Part shown: positions 16,325-24,512 of the stretch, piece after piece
How the letters are laid out: every line of letters begins with the position of its first letter
How positions within the stretch are numbered: the first letter of the stretch is position 1
DNA from: Liquorilactobacillus oeni DSM 19972
Lineage (GTDB): Bacteria; Bacillota; Bacilli; Lactobacillales; Lactobacillaceae
DNA: 64,000 nucleotides
Direction: 5' to 3'
Assembly: GCF_001436275.1 (NCBI RefSeq)
Contig: NZ_AZEH01000025.1
Location: 149,414-213,413, forward strand
Translations under genes and position numbers: made by a program
Notes under the pieces: generated by a model
The model's input: only the letters and a program-made list of their open reading frames with translations
Database searches by the model: none
Told to the model about the DNA's origin: nothing

Positions 16325-17428
16325 TTAGCTTTGTAACAAGCTCAAAACTGAGTTCGGCATTGAATTTGCCTGTGCCAGCATTGAAGTTGCGGCCTGTGTC
16401 AAGATGTTAGACTTGGTAAAGTTAGTCATTTCCTCAGCCATATCAACGTCACGAATACGTGAGTTAGCTTCCGAAAGGTTTTCTTCTGTGGTGCCTAAGT
16501 TATTAACGGTATGGGTCAAACGGTTTTGTGCTGCACCAAGTTGTGCACGCTGATCTGACACCTTATTAATAGCAGCATCAATTTTTGTAATAGGGTCAGC
16601 AGCTTTAATTTCACCGTTAATTTCCTCTATTTTACTTGAGCCCTCCTCTGTTTTTGCATAGGTTTCACTAGCAGCATCGTACTTAGCCTGAGCATCTGCT
16701 TTAGCTGCATCTGCTGAAAGTGCATCTTCATCCGCAGACTCCTCATAAGCTGTGCCCTCCCCATTAAGTTTGTAATTTTTGTCTGAATCTAAGCTAGTTG
16801 TGCTACTTAAAAGAGCTTTTGCTGCTCCTCCTTCAGTAGTACCTTCAAAAGCAGTAGTGTACTCAGTAGTTTTAGTTGGATCGGTTGCTTGGCCTAATGT
16901 TAAACCTGTGACACCTAACGCTGAAGCGCTCATATTACCAATCTCAACTGACATGGTCTGACCAGCATTAGCCCCAATTTGAAATGTAAAGGACTGATTA
17001 CTTCCATCTGCTTTTCCAGTTAATAAACTTTTAGTGTTAAATTCAGTCGTGTTACTGATACGATCAATTTCTGAACTTAATGCACTAAACTCTTTATTGA
17101 TAGCAGAACGATCATCGTCACTTAACGTTCCATTGGCACTTTGAACTGTGAGATCACGCATGCGGCCCAAGATACTATGAGTTTCGTTCAAAGCACCTTC
17201 AGCTGTTTGGATCAAAGAAACTCCATCTTGAGCGTTACGTGTTGCTTGACCCAAGCCGCCGATTTGGCCTTTCATCTTTTCTGAAATTGCAAGTCCGGCT
17301 GCATCGTCGCCCGCTTTGTTGATTCTTGAACCAGATGATAACTTAGCTAAAGAATCGCTCTTAGCAGTTGTTGCAGCAGTCAAGCTGCGTAAAGTGTTCA
17401 TTGCAGAAACGTTTGTGTTAATTCTCAT
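16325..17428 (-). CDS. hag: Flagellin
   Basis: A 367-residue flagellin, the filament subunit. The conserved D0/D1 N-terminus begins MRINTNVSAMNTLRSL and includes LSSGSRINKAGDDAAGLAISEKM. The D1 segment VQSANGTLSDDDR and the C-terminal end SRIRDVDMAEEMTNFTKSNIL to LSLLQS are also present. The middle (roughly residues 180-285) is a short, Ala/Glu/Thr-rich variable domain. The ATG at 17426-17428 is chosen because GGAGG lies nine bases upstream. It is the only flagellin gene in the window. A sigma-28 promoter lies 62 bases upstream, matching late expression under FliA. Confidence 0.97.
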   Translation of the reverse strand: MRINTNVSAMNTLRSLTAATTAKSDSLAKLSSGSRINKAGDDAAGLAISEKMKGQIGGLGQATRNAQDGVSLIQTAEGALNETHSILGRMRDLTVQSANGTLSDDDRSAINKEFSALSSEIDRISNTTEFNTKSLLTGKADGSNQSFTFQIGANAGQTMSVEIGNMSASALGVTGLTLGQATDPTKTTEYTTAFEGTTEGGAAKALLSSTTSLDSDKNYKLNGEGTAYEESADEDALSADAAKADAQAKYDAASETYAKTEEGSSKIEEINGEIKAADPITKIDAAINKVSDQRAQLGAAQNRLTHTVNNLGTTEENLSEANSRIRDVDMAEEMTNFTKSNILTQAATSMLAQANSMPNSVLSLLQS

Positions 17429-17489
17429 GTTTAACTCCTCCATTTAAGTTGCTACATTTTATTTCCTGGGGTTATCCCCTATGTTATAT

Positions 17490-17515
17490 TTATCGGCCGC
17501 CCCCAGAGATGTTTA
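17490..17515 (-). promoter_or_regulatory. Sigma-28 (FliA) promoter of the flagellin gene
   Basis: On the minus strand TAAA (17512-17515), 14 bp, GCCGATAA (17490-17497), a full match to the -10 consensus of sigma-28/SigD. Confidence 0.88.
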
Positions 17516-17543
17516 ATAGTTTTCCTAAAAAGAAATAAAATAA

Positions 17544-17557
17544 AACTTGTACAAGTT
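17544..17557. promoter_or_regulatory. 14-bp perfect palindrome upstream of the flagellin promoter
   Basis: AACTTGTACAAGTT lies about 30 bp upstream of the sigma-28 -35 box, a position suited to an activator or repressor site. It has no obvious partner in the window. The rest of the 17429-17766 gap holds only the flagellin promoter and the flgL terminator. Confidence 0.45.
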
Positions 17558-17700
17558 ATTTTTTCACCGCAATTTTATCGCAATAAAAGCTGTTTCCCAG
17601 GCATTCAGCACTTTACTGCCGGAAATTAATGCTTTTATTTATTCAAACAAAAAAGCTGCCTATGAAACACGTTAACAGGAAAAAACTGCAATAGAGTACA

Positions 17701-17745
17701 AAGAAGCTGGACCAAAATATCAATTTTGCTCCAGCTTCTTTTATT
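17701..17745 (-). terminator. Terminator of flgM-flgN-flgK-flgL
   Basis: AGAAGCTGGA with a continuing AAAAT/ATTTT pair folds against TCCAGCTTCT, 25 bases after the flgL stop. T-rich flanks on both sides suggest it can act in both directions. Confidence 0.7.
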
Positions 17746-17766
17746 TGTTTATTATCTTTTATGTAA

Positions 17767-18690
17767 CTAATTCATATAGTTCAACACGGTTGTCTGCATA
17801 ATCTTGGTTCCCATTGCCAGTGTTGCCTGGTAGGCTGTCATCTGATTTTGGTATTCCATGTACTTTTGTGCCACATCAACGTCTTGTTTATTAGAAAGTT
17901 CCTCAGTTAAATTGGCTTTTTCAGTATCATTACGAGACTGTGCGGCAGTCAAACGATTCTCTAATGCTCCGACTTGTGAGCGAACTGCTACAAAATTATC
18001 ATTGTAATTATCAATCCCCTGTAAAAGATCTCCTGAAAGAGCAGTTTTATCATCATTATTAAGAGCAGAAATCAGACTATTAAAGTAGGTACCCAGATTT
18101 TGCGGCTGTGTACTTGTTCCAGTTTCATTCAACAGCTGCTGCCCGTTAGCAACAAGATTAACTGAGACCCCATTCGAAATCTCACGCGGCAGATCCTGAG
18201 CGGTCCCATTGTATTTGATTCCGGTAATGTCACCATTAGTTCCCTTTTCAACTTCAAAGGGTACAGTGGTCGTGTTTTCTCCCCCGAAAACGTAACGCCC
18301 GTCAAAGTTGGTATTCAATGTATCAACCATTTCCAAGATACTTTGCTGAATCTCATCCTTGTTGGCCTGTACTTCGTCTGTTCCGGAAGAAGCGTTCGCA
18401 GAAGACTGAATCAGTGTACGAATTCGTGAAAGCGAGTCGCTGACGTTACTGAGCGCAGAATCTTGAACACGCGACCAGGAAACTGAGTCTGAGATTGTAT
18501 TTGAATACATCGAATTTTGCGCAATCGAAGTGTTAAGGTTCATGATTTTTGAAGCCAGCAAGGGGTTATCAGAAGACTTGCTGACTTCTTTAAAACTTGA
18601 AAGCTGATCCATTGATTTTTGTACCTTGCTGGAGTTAGCAGTCAAATTCTGCAAAAAATCACTGTATGTCATGTTACTTGAAATCCTCAT
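17767..18690 (-). CDS. flgL: Flagellar hook-filament junction protein FlgL
   Basis: A 307-residue hook-associated protein 3 joining the hook to the filament. It has flagellin-like ends: N-terminal MRISSNMTYSDFLQNLTANSSKVQ and LSSFKEVSKSSDNPLLASKIM, the FDGRYVFGGENTTTVPF segment diagnostic of FlgL, and a C-terminal helix with DVAQKYMEYQNQMTAYQATLAMG. It is the last gene of the flgM-N-K-L operon, four bases after flgK. Confidence 0.95.
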   Translation of the reverse strand: MRISSNMTYSDFLQNLTANSSKVQKSMDQLSSFKEVSKSSDNPLLASKIMNLNTSIAQNSMYSNTISDSVSWSRVQDSALSNVSDSLSRIRTLIQSSANASSGTDEVQANKDEIQQSILEMVDTLNTNFDGRYVFGGENTTTVPFEVEKGTNGDITGIKYNGTAQDLPREISNGVSVNLVANGQQLLNETGTSTQPQNLGTYFNSLISALNNDDKTALSGDLLQGIDNYNDNFVAVRSQVGALENRLTAAQSRNDTEKANLTEELSNKQDVDVAQKYMEYQNQMTAYQATLAMGTKIMQTTVLNYMN

Positions 18691-18694
18691 CCTG

Positions 18695-20218
18695 CTAAGC
18701 CCCCGTTCTATTAATCAGTGTATCAAGCATTTCAGAAACAACAGATAAAATCCGCGCGTTAGCTTGGAATCCCTGCTGAAAGCGAATGACATCCGACATC
18801 TCTTCATTCAAGGAAACTCCCGACGTCGACTCGTTTTTATATTCCAGCTGATTCAAGACAGAAAGCTGAGCAGCAGAAGTATTGTCGGCTTGCTGCTTGG
18901 AGATTCCGTTTTTAGTAACCATGTTATTAAATGCGTCTGCAAAGTTTTTGCCGGTTGTTTCCTGTGTAAACTGCATTGTATCCGGATCATAGCTGGAGAG
19001 CTCTTCATCAGAAACAGGATAACCGAACTTAGCAGTCGAAAGCTTTGAAAGTGCCAAAGCCCGGCTGCCGTCTCCAGCCGAACCAGTTTTTCCAGCCGCA
19101 ATTGAAGTCGGATCGTTCATGACTGCTTCACTGACTTGAAAATTCTGGGCATAACTGGCAGAATCAGCGCCTATTTCAAAGAAGCCGCTTGTACTCTGTT
19201 CACCGTCAGTAACGATCAGATTGGTGGTTTTAGCAACCGTTCCTGCAAAATCATTCAGCTCCTGTAGCCTATCCTGAATCTCATTGATTGAATCCTGTAG
19301 GCCTCCGAGTGTCCCACTTGGCATTTCAAGCTGGCTGTACTCAGACTGTCCATCTGTGCCTTCTTTTGTAAGTAAAATCGTCCCTTGCGGATAAGAAGCT
19401 GAAAGTGTGGTCTTACCGTTAACAGCATCTCCGCCTGCAGCAATCACACTTTGTCCATCCTGACTGCCTATAACTACGCTAAGTGTGGCCCGGCTATCGG
19501 CAGTCAGGATATCTTGCCCTCCGCTTTGTACGAAAGCCCGTCCGAATTTATCTGTTGTGACCGTAATGCTTGCAAGACCGGAAAGATCCTTCAGGACTGA
19601 ATCGCGTGAATCTAATAAGTCATTAGGTGTTTCTCCCTGACTTGTCAGCTTATAAATCTGCTCGTTTAAGTCTTGTAATTGTTTGACCTTTTCGTTAAAA
19701 TCCAGTGCTCCCTTTGCCGTACTGTCCACTGTATCGTCTTTTAACTGGTTGATATTTGTTGCCATTGCGCGCAAGGTATCTGCAAAAGTACTGGCATTTT
19801 GCACCACAAGTGTCTTATCCGTTCCTAATTCCGGATTGTTAGCAAGCTGAGTCCAACTGCTGGTCAGTGTTGACATCTGTGCCAACAGTCCATTATCCGA
19901 AGGCTCGTTAAACATGTCTTCTAATTGTCCCAAACTATCGGATTTTTGGTTAGAAAATTGATACTGCGAGTTGCTGTCTCTGATTTGTCCGCGAACAAAA
20001 TCATCGACAATCCGTTCTACTCCGCCCGATTGTACTCCGGTTCCAAGGGTCCCGACACCTGTCAGGCTATATGGTGTACTGGTCTGCAGCAAGACCCGCT
20101 GTCTGGAGTAGCCGTCTGTATTTGTATTAGCAATATTATGACTGCTGGTCTGCAATGCGACTTGATTAGCTGACATGCCACTGGTTGCAGTCCCCAGAGT
20201 TCCAAATAGTCCTACCAT
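18695..20218 (-). CDS. flgK: Flagellar hook-associated protein FlgK
   Basis: A 507-residue hook-associated protein 1. The N-terminus (LFGTLGTATSGMSANQVALQTSSHNIANTNTDGYSRQRV) carries the rod/hook family signature, and the C-terminus ends with SLNEEMSDVIRFQQGFQANARILSVVSEMLDTL, which is specific to FlgK. It forms the junction with FlgL between hook and filament. It sits between flgN, which encodes its chaperone, and flgL. Confidence 0.97.
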   Translation of the reverse strand: MVGLFGTLGTATSGMSANQVALQTSSHNIANTNTDGYSRQRVLLQTSTPYSLTGVGTLGTGVQSGGVERIVDDFVRGQIRDSNSQYQFSNQKSDSLGQLEDMFNEPSDNGLLAQMSTLTSSWTQLANNPELGTDKTLVVQNASTFADTLRAMATNINQLKDDTVDSTAKGALDFNEKVKQLQDLNEQIYKLTSQGETPNDLLDSRDSVLKDLSGLASITVTTDKFGRAFVQSGGQDILTADSRATLSVVIGSQDGQSVIAAGGDAVNGKTTLSASYPQGTILLTKEGTDGQSEYSQLEMPSGTLGGLQDSINEIQDRLQELNDFAGTVAKTTNLIVTDGEQSTSGFFEIGADSASYAQNFQVSEAVMNDPTSIAAGKTGSAGDGSRALALSKLSTAKFGYPVSDEELSSYDPDTMQFTQETTGKNFADAFNNMVTKNGISKQQADNTSAAQLSVLNQLEYKNESTSGVSLNEEMSDVIRFQQGFQANARILSVVSEMLDTLINRTGA

Positions 20219-20240
20219 TCAAAATCCTCCTCTTACCTTG

Positions 20241-20600
20241 TTACACTTCACGATCGATCATTGCTGTCCGCTGTGAATCAGCTACTTTTGCGTTCTTGGA
20301 ATAAGTTCCTGCCGGACTTTTAAGGTTGGCTTTAACCGCCGTCATCAGCATTTTCTGATAGCCAATTGCCTGTTTTGTCAGCAGTGTATTTTCTTCCTGC
20401 TGAGCCTTGATCTGCACAAGCAGCTGTCGTGTTGCTGGCGAGATTTCTCCTTGATACTCTTGCAGAACCGGTACAAACTTTTCCTTTTTAGCAACTAGTA
20501 AAATTAATTCTTCAGCTTTATCTTTGATCAAATACTGTTTTTCCTGTTTAAGAATGCGGCTGAATTTTTTCAGCTGCAATTGAAATTCAGTCTCTTGCAT
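20241..20600 (-). CDS. flgN: FlgN-type chaperone for FlgK/FlgL
   Basis: A 119-residue helical protein in the flgN position between flgM and flgK. The N-terminal helix (EFQLQLKKFSRILKQEKQYLIKDKAEELILLVAKKEKFV) matches the FlgN pattern of a long coiled-coil hairpin with a conserved Lys-Glu-Lys. FlgN escorts FlgK and FlgL to the export apparatus. Similarity alone is modest; context makes the call firm. Confidence 0.85.
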   Translation of the reverse strand: MQETEFQLQLKKFSRILKQEKQYLIKDKAEELILLVAKKEKFVPVLQEYQGEISPATRQLLVQIKAQQEENTLLTKQAIGYQKMLMTAVKANLKSPAGTYSKNAKVADSQRTAMIDREV

Positions 20601-20603
20601 TCG

Positions 20604-20894
20604 CTAGTCTTCCTTTTGAATATCACTCAAGCCCAACATCTTGTCGGCAATTTTATCAGCTGAAATCTGGTAGGTGCCGTTTTTGATAGCATCCTTTAAC
20701 TTGCTGACCTTTTCCAGATCAACCCCAGTTTCAGTATCCGCTGCTTCCCTGATTTTTTTTGTATTCTCAGATAAAGTGATTTTTGGTGCTGTCTTCGTTT
20801 CTTTTGCTGCTTGAATGTTTTCTTCATGAAATTGCTGTTTCTTGTTAATTTGGTTATTATAGCCGTTGCTTCCCTGATAACCTTCGATTTTCAT
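20604..20894 (-). CDS. flgM: Anti-sigma-28 factor FlgM
   Basis: A 96-residue FlgM. The N-terminal half is polar and probably disordered; the C-terminal half (VDLEKVSKLKDAIKNGTYQISADKIADKMLG) is the sigma-28-binding region of the family. FlgM holds FliA inactive until the hook is complete, then is exported. The ATG at 20892-20894 is chosen because AAAGGAG lies eight bases upstream. It is the first gene of a sigma-28 operon, so it is made by the factor it inhibits, a standard negative feedback loop. Confidence 0.92.
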   Translation of the reverse strand: MKIEGYQGSNGYNNQINKKQQFHEENIQAAKETKTAPKITLSENTKKIREAADTETGVDLEKVSKLKDAIKNGTYQISADKIADKMLGLSDIQKED

Positions 20895-20931
20895 TTTGTT
20901 CGCTCCTTTCATAAAAAGTCTCACATATTAC

Positions 20932-20957
20932 ATATCGGCAGAATTAAAAAAAGTTAA
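20932..20957 (-). promoter_or_regulatory. Sigma-28 promoter of flgM-flgN-flgK-flgL
   Basis: GCCGATAT (20932-20939) with TAAC/TTAA 14-15 bp upstream (20954-20958) on the minus strand. The -10 is a near-perfect sigma-28 match. Confidence 0.8.
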
Positions 20958-21006
20958 ACCGGTTGGGATAACTTTTTTGAATCTTGATATTAAAGTAAGG
21001 AGCTTT

Positions 21007-22113
21007 TTACTTCAGGCGATGAATTCGTTGGCTTGGCGAGAGGATATTGGTGATTCTAATCCCAAAGTTTTCGTTGATCACAACTACTTCACCAGTTGCG
21101 ATCGGTTTTCCGTTGAGCAGGATCTCTAAGGGTTCATCTGTTAGCCGATCCAGCTCAACTACTGAGCCGGAATTAAAGGAGAGAATGTCACGGATTGTTT
21201 TTTCACTGCGGCCCAAGACTACGCTCAAGTTGAGCGGTACATCTAAAAGCAGGTCAAGATTATCTCCTTCTGCAACCTTGTTTTCCTCCAGCTGCTGGAA
21301 CTCGGGTTTACTGACTTCTACATGTTTCGTTTGTTCTTTACTCATCATTTTAGTATCAACAGAAGCCGTCTTTGGTGCAGATTTTGTTTCTTCTTTTTGT
21401 TCTGGCTGAGAAACAGCTTTTTCTCGTTCGATCACTGTGGCCTTATCAGAAAGCATTGCATCTGTAATATCATCGACCATATCTTTAGTAAAGATCTGCA
21501 TGATCTCGCTTTCGATCAGTCCTTCAACCGAAAGTGAAAATGAAATCCGATAAATTTCTTCTGCATTTACTATCCCGTTATACTCAATGTTCGAGGCATT
21601 CTCCCATAATTTTACCGCGGGCGGTAAAATATCAACTTTTCGGTTAATCATGGTTGCCATTGAAGTTGAAGCAGAACCGATCATCTGGTTCATTGCTTCT
21701 GCTACCGCGCTTAACTGCAATTCACTGAATTCACTTGATTTCGGATTACCATCTCCGCCCATCATTAAATCCGCAATCACTACGGCATCTTTAACTTCCA
21801 GCAAAAGCAGGTTGGAGCCGGCAAGCCCTTCCTTGAACTCAACAACTGTCGCTACTTTGGGCGTATGGACTGCGGACAGAACTTCTTCAAATTTCATTCT
21901 TGAAACATGCGGCGTCGTGATACTTACCCTGCGATTTAGAATCGAAGAGAGCGTAGTTGCTGCTTGAGACATCGAGATGTTGCCGACTTCTCCGATAATG
22001 TCTTGTCTAGTCTTCTCGTCCATGCCATTATCATTATCTTGGCCCTCATCTTTACTTACCGCATTGCCGGCCATCAATGCATCGACTTCTGCTTGTGATA
22101 AACTGTCACTCAT
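21007..22113 (-). CDS. fliY: Flagellar motor switch phosphatase FliY (FliN-type C-ring protein)
   Basis: A 368-residue FliY. It starts with a CheY-P-binding peptide (LSQAEVDALMAG). Next comes a CheC-like domain with both phosphatase signatures, DIIGEVGNISMSQAATTLS near residue 40 and AVAEAMNQMIGSAS near residue 135, then a charged linker and a C-terminal SpoA/FliN domain (LLLDVPLNLSVVLGRSEKTI to VVINENFGIRITNIL). It therefore both builds the C-ring and dephosphorylates CheY. The ATG at 22111-22113 overlaps the fliM stop by eight bases. Here FliY replaces FliN, as in Bacillus. Confidence 0.95.
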   Translation of the reverse strand: MSDSLSQAEVDALMAGNAVSKDEGQDNDNGMDEKTRQDIIGEVGNISMSQAATTLSSILNRRVSITTPHVSRMKFEEVLSAVHTPKVATVVEFKEGLAGSNLLLLEVKDAVVIADLMMGGDGNPKSSEFSELQLSAVAEAMNQMIGSASTSMATMINRKVDILPPAVKLWENASNIEYNGIVNAEEIYRISFSLSVEGLIESEIMQIFTKDMVDDITDAMLSDKATVIEREKAVSQPEQKEETKSAPKTASVDTKMMSKEQTKHVEVSKPEFQQLEENKVAEGDNLDLLLDVPLNLSVVLGRSEKTIRDILSFNSGSVVELDRLTDEPLEILLNGKPIATGEVVVINENFGIRITNILSPSQRIHRLK

Positions 22114-23116
22114 TGTCTTGTTCTCCCTCCAACTTATCGATAAGTTCAACCGCTAATTGTTCGTTTTTCTTTCCTAGTTTCACCCTGTAAAAAGGATTGC
22201 CTTCAATGTAAGAATTTAATGGTTCTGTTATCTTGCGGTCTAATTTGATAACATCCCCCACTTCCAGATGCAAGAAATTAGCTAATTCAAGCTGTGTTTC
22301 CCCCAGCAAAACCTCTAGCTGCAGTTTAACGTCATTCATTCCCTTTTGCAGCCTTTTTTCCTCGCTGGCATCAAATTCATGGCTGGTATCAAACCAGCTG
22401 CGAAAACTCAGCTTATCAGTGATTTCATCAAAAAAGACATACGGAATGCACAAATTGACAAAGGTATCTACCCCAGCAATACTTACAGTAAAAGTAACCA
22501 TAATAACGGGTTCATTAGGCGACATATTCTGCAACAGCTGCGGGTTGCTGCTTAATCCTTCGACTTTTGTGTCCAGCTTAACAATTTCACTCCACACATT
22601 TTGAAAAATTTTACTGAATTCTTGAACAACTTCTTGCAAAACAGCCAGCTCGATCTCAGTAAATTCCTTCTTGTTATCCATCTCGTCGGTTTCAATGCTG
22701 TTCTTAGTATCGGGACCGCCGCACAGCAGTTCCACTAAAAGCATGCATAGCTGCGGATTCATCTCCAGCAGCTGTACTCCTTTCAGGGGCTCGGAATGAA
22801 GCTGTCCGATTAGAGTAACTCTTGGAATCGAATGCACAAACTCGTCGTAGCTGACCTGTTCTATCGAGGCAAGCTGAAAGTTGGCATTGGTGCGCAGCAA
22901 AGTTGAAAAAGCATTGCTGCTCACCTTTGAAAAGTCTTCAAAGATCATATGCAGCGTATTGACGTACTCTTTCGAAAGCTTTGTCGGCCTTCTGAAGTCA
23001 TAACTTTTGACCTTAACAGCTTCACTTTCTTCTTCAATTTCTTCTTGGCTGATCTCGCCGCTGTCCATCGCCTTTAGCAACGAGTCAATCTCTTTTTGCG
23101 TCAATACTTGGTCCAC
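22106..23116 (-). CDS. fliM: Flagellar motor switch protein FliM
   Basis: A 336-residue C-ring protein. The N-terminal peptide LTQKEIDSLLKAM is the CheY-P docking motif, the middle is the FliM core (YDFRRPTKLSKEYVNTLHMIFEDFSK), and the C-terminal SpoA domain contains LGETQLELANFLHLEVGDVI. The start is GTG at 23114-23116 with GAGGG six bases before it. It sits in the chemotaxis block rather than next to fliG, and is followed by fliY. Confidence 0.96.
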   Translation of the reverse strand: MDQVLTQKEIDSLLKAMDSGEISQEEIEEESEAVKVKSYDFRRPTKLSKEYVNTLHMIFEDFSKVSSNAFSTLLRTNANFQLASIEQVSYDEFVHSIPRVTLIGQLHSEPLKGVQLLEMNPQLCMLLVELLCGGPDTKNSIETDEMDNKKEFTEIELAVLQEVVQEFSKIFQNVWSEIVKLDTKVEGLSSNPQLLQNMSPNEPVIMVTFTVSIAGVDTFVNLCIPYVFFDEITDKLSFRSWFDTSHEFDASEEKRLQKGMNDVKLQLEVLLGETQLELANFLHLEVGDVIKLDRKITEPLNSYIEGNPFYRVKLGKKNEQLAVELIDKLEGEQDNE

Positions 23117-23132
23117 AAAGATCCCTCACTTA

Positions 23133-23525
23133 TCAAAAAATCGCTTGTTTCACATCAACAATATTTGCCACTTTATCTTTAACCGACACCATACCTGAAT
23201 AATACTTCTTTTTTGAGGTTTCTTCTAATTGAATATCATCTGGTGTCACATCAACAACTTTCACCACTTCTTCAATTAAAAGCCCCTTTCGTTCGTCATT
23301 ATTTTTCATGACTAAAATATTCATGCTCTCAGCCGGCTCTTCAATTCCGAGCAGTTCTGAAAGCCCCGCAACTGTTAGAACAGATCCCCTGAGGTTGATC
23401 AACCCCTTGACCCACTTAGGTGCCAAAGGCACTTCTGTAATTCTGAGCGTCTCAATTACTTCCTCCACCGAAGCGGCAGGGATCAAGTAAAAGTGCTGGC
23501 TCATTTTGAAGAGAATCATCTGCAT
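23133..23525 (-). CDS. cheW: Chemotaxis coupling protein CheW (first copy)
   Basis: A 130-residue single-domain CheW that bridges receptors and CheA. It shows YLIPAASVEEVIETLRITEVP, then VKGLINLRGSVLTVAGLSELLG, which is the conserved core. It lies between cheY and fliM. A second cheW (28884-29420) is in the same block. The N-terminus is short compared with typical CheW. Confidence 0.93.
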   Translation of the reverse strand: MQMILFKMSQHFYLIPAASVEEVIETLRITEVPLAPKWVKGLINLRGSVLTVAGLSELLGIEEPAESMNILVMKNNDERKGLLIEEVVKVVDVTPDDIQLEETSKKKYYSGMVSVKDKVANIVDVKQAIF

Positions 23526-23546
23526 AGATTATCATCTCCTTAATTT

Positions 23547-23915
23547 TTAGGAAAGAGCTTTATCCAGCGCTTTGATAACACGTTCCGTATCAAAAGGCTT
23601 AACAATAAAGTCAACTGCACCGGCTTTGATAGCTTCCATTACCATTTCCTGCTGCCCCATAGCACTGCACATCACTACCTTGGCACTTCCATCGAAAGCT
23701 CTGATTCCCTTGAGCGCCTCAATTCCGTCTACATCGGGCATTGTGATATCCATTGTTACCAGATCAGGCTTTGTAGTTTGATATTTATCAACAGCTTCCC
23801 GCCCATTTTGAGCCTCGTCTGCAACTTCATAACCATTTTTTTCAAGAATATCTTTCAATTTCATGCGCATAAATACAGCATCATCAACAATCAAAACTTT
23901 TTTTCCCAATTTCAT
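23547..23915 (-). CDS. cheY: Chemotaxis response regulator CheY
   Basis: A 122-residue single receiver domain. The acidic pair is Asp11-Asp12, the phospho-acceptor is Asp56 in LVTMDITMPDVDG, the signalling Ser is in VMCSAMG and the conserved Lys is in FIVKPFD. Phosphorylated by CheA, it binds FliM and FliY to change motor rotation. It is flanked by cheC and cheW. Confidence 0.96.
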   Translation of the reverse strand: MKLGKKVLIVDDAVFMRMKLKDILEKNGYEVADEAQNGREAVDKYQTTKPDLVTMDITMPDVDGIEALKGIRAFDGSAKVVMCSAMGQQEMVMEAIKAGAVDFIVKPFDTERVIKALDKALS

Positions 23916-23924
23916 TATCCCCTC

Positions 23925-24512
23925 TCAGATTCCTAAAGATTTAACGATCCCGTCAATAACCCCTGTTTCAGGGATTAAAAACAGCGACATCTCAAGCCGT
24001 TCTTTGGCGTAGGTAAATTCATTTCTAATGACCATAATCTGCTCATCATACTGATCTAAAGCCATATAAGCACTGCTGATAACTGCTCCAAAATAATCAT
24101 CTTGAATAACCGGTAAAGTTGACTGCAATTGCACCGCCAGCAGATTACCGATTGCACCCAAGAAAGAATTTGAAATAATATTTGTCAATTCGCTGACTGC
24201 TGACGTCTTCAATGCTTCATTATTATGGGGAGAACCCAGCATCAACTCTGCGAGTTTATTAAATGCTCCATCCGGAACAACAAATAAAATCTCACCGCCG
24301 TATTTCCCGATGATCCTACTGATAACAGCATGAACTTCAACACTGTCAGCTAAAACTTCTGTGTACAATTCATGATAACTTAAAATTCTGACCTCGGGAA
24401 CATCCATATTAATTTTTTTTGCAACAAGTTTAGAAATACTTGTAGCCGCATGCCCGCCGCCAATATTAATGACTTCTTTCAGGGCGTCCAACTGCAGTTT
24501 CGTATATTTCAT
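23925..24512 (-). CDS. cheC: CheY-P phosphatase CheC
   Basis: A 195-residue CheC. Both active-site helices are present: LDALKEVINIGGGHAATSIS near residues 7-26 and SAVSELTNIISNSFLGAIGN near residues 105-124. It lacks a SpoA domain, unlike FliY. With CheD it forms the Bacillus-type adaptation loop. The ATG at 24510-24512 overlaps the cheA stop in an ATGA-type arrangement, showing translational coupling. Confidence 0.93.
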   Translation of the reverse strand: MKYTKLQLDALKEVINIGGGHAATSISKLVAKKINMDVPEVRILSYHELYTEVLADSVEVHAVISRIIGKYGGEILFVVPDGAFNKLAELMLGSPHNNEALKTSAVSELTNIISNSFLGAIGNLLAVQLQSTLPVIQDDYFGAVISSAYMALDQYDEQIMVIRNEFTYAKERLEMSLFLIPETGVIDGIVKSLGI

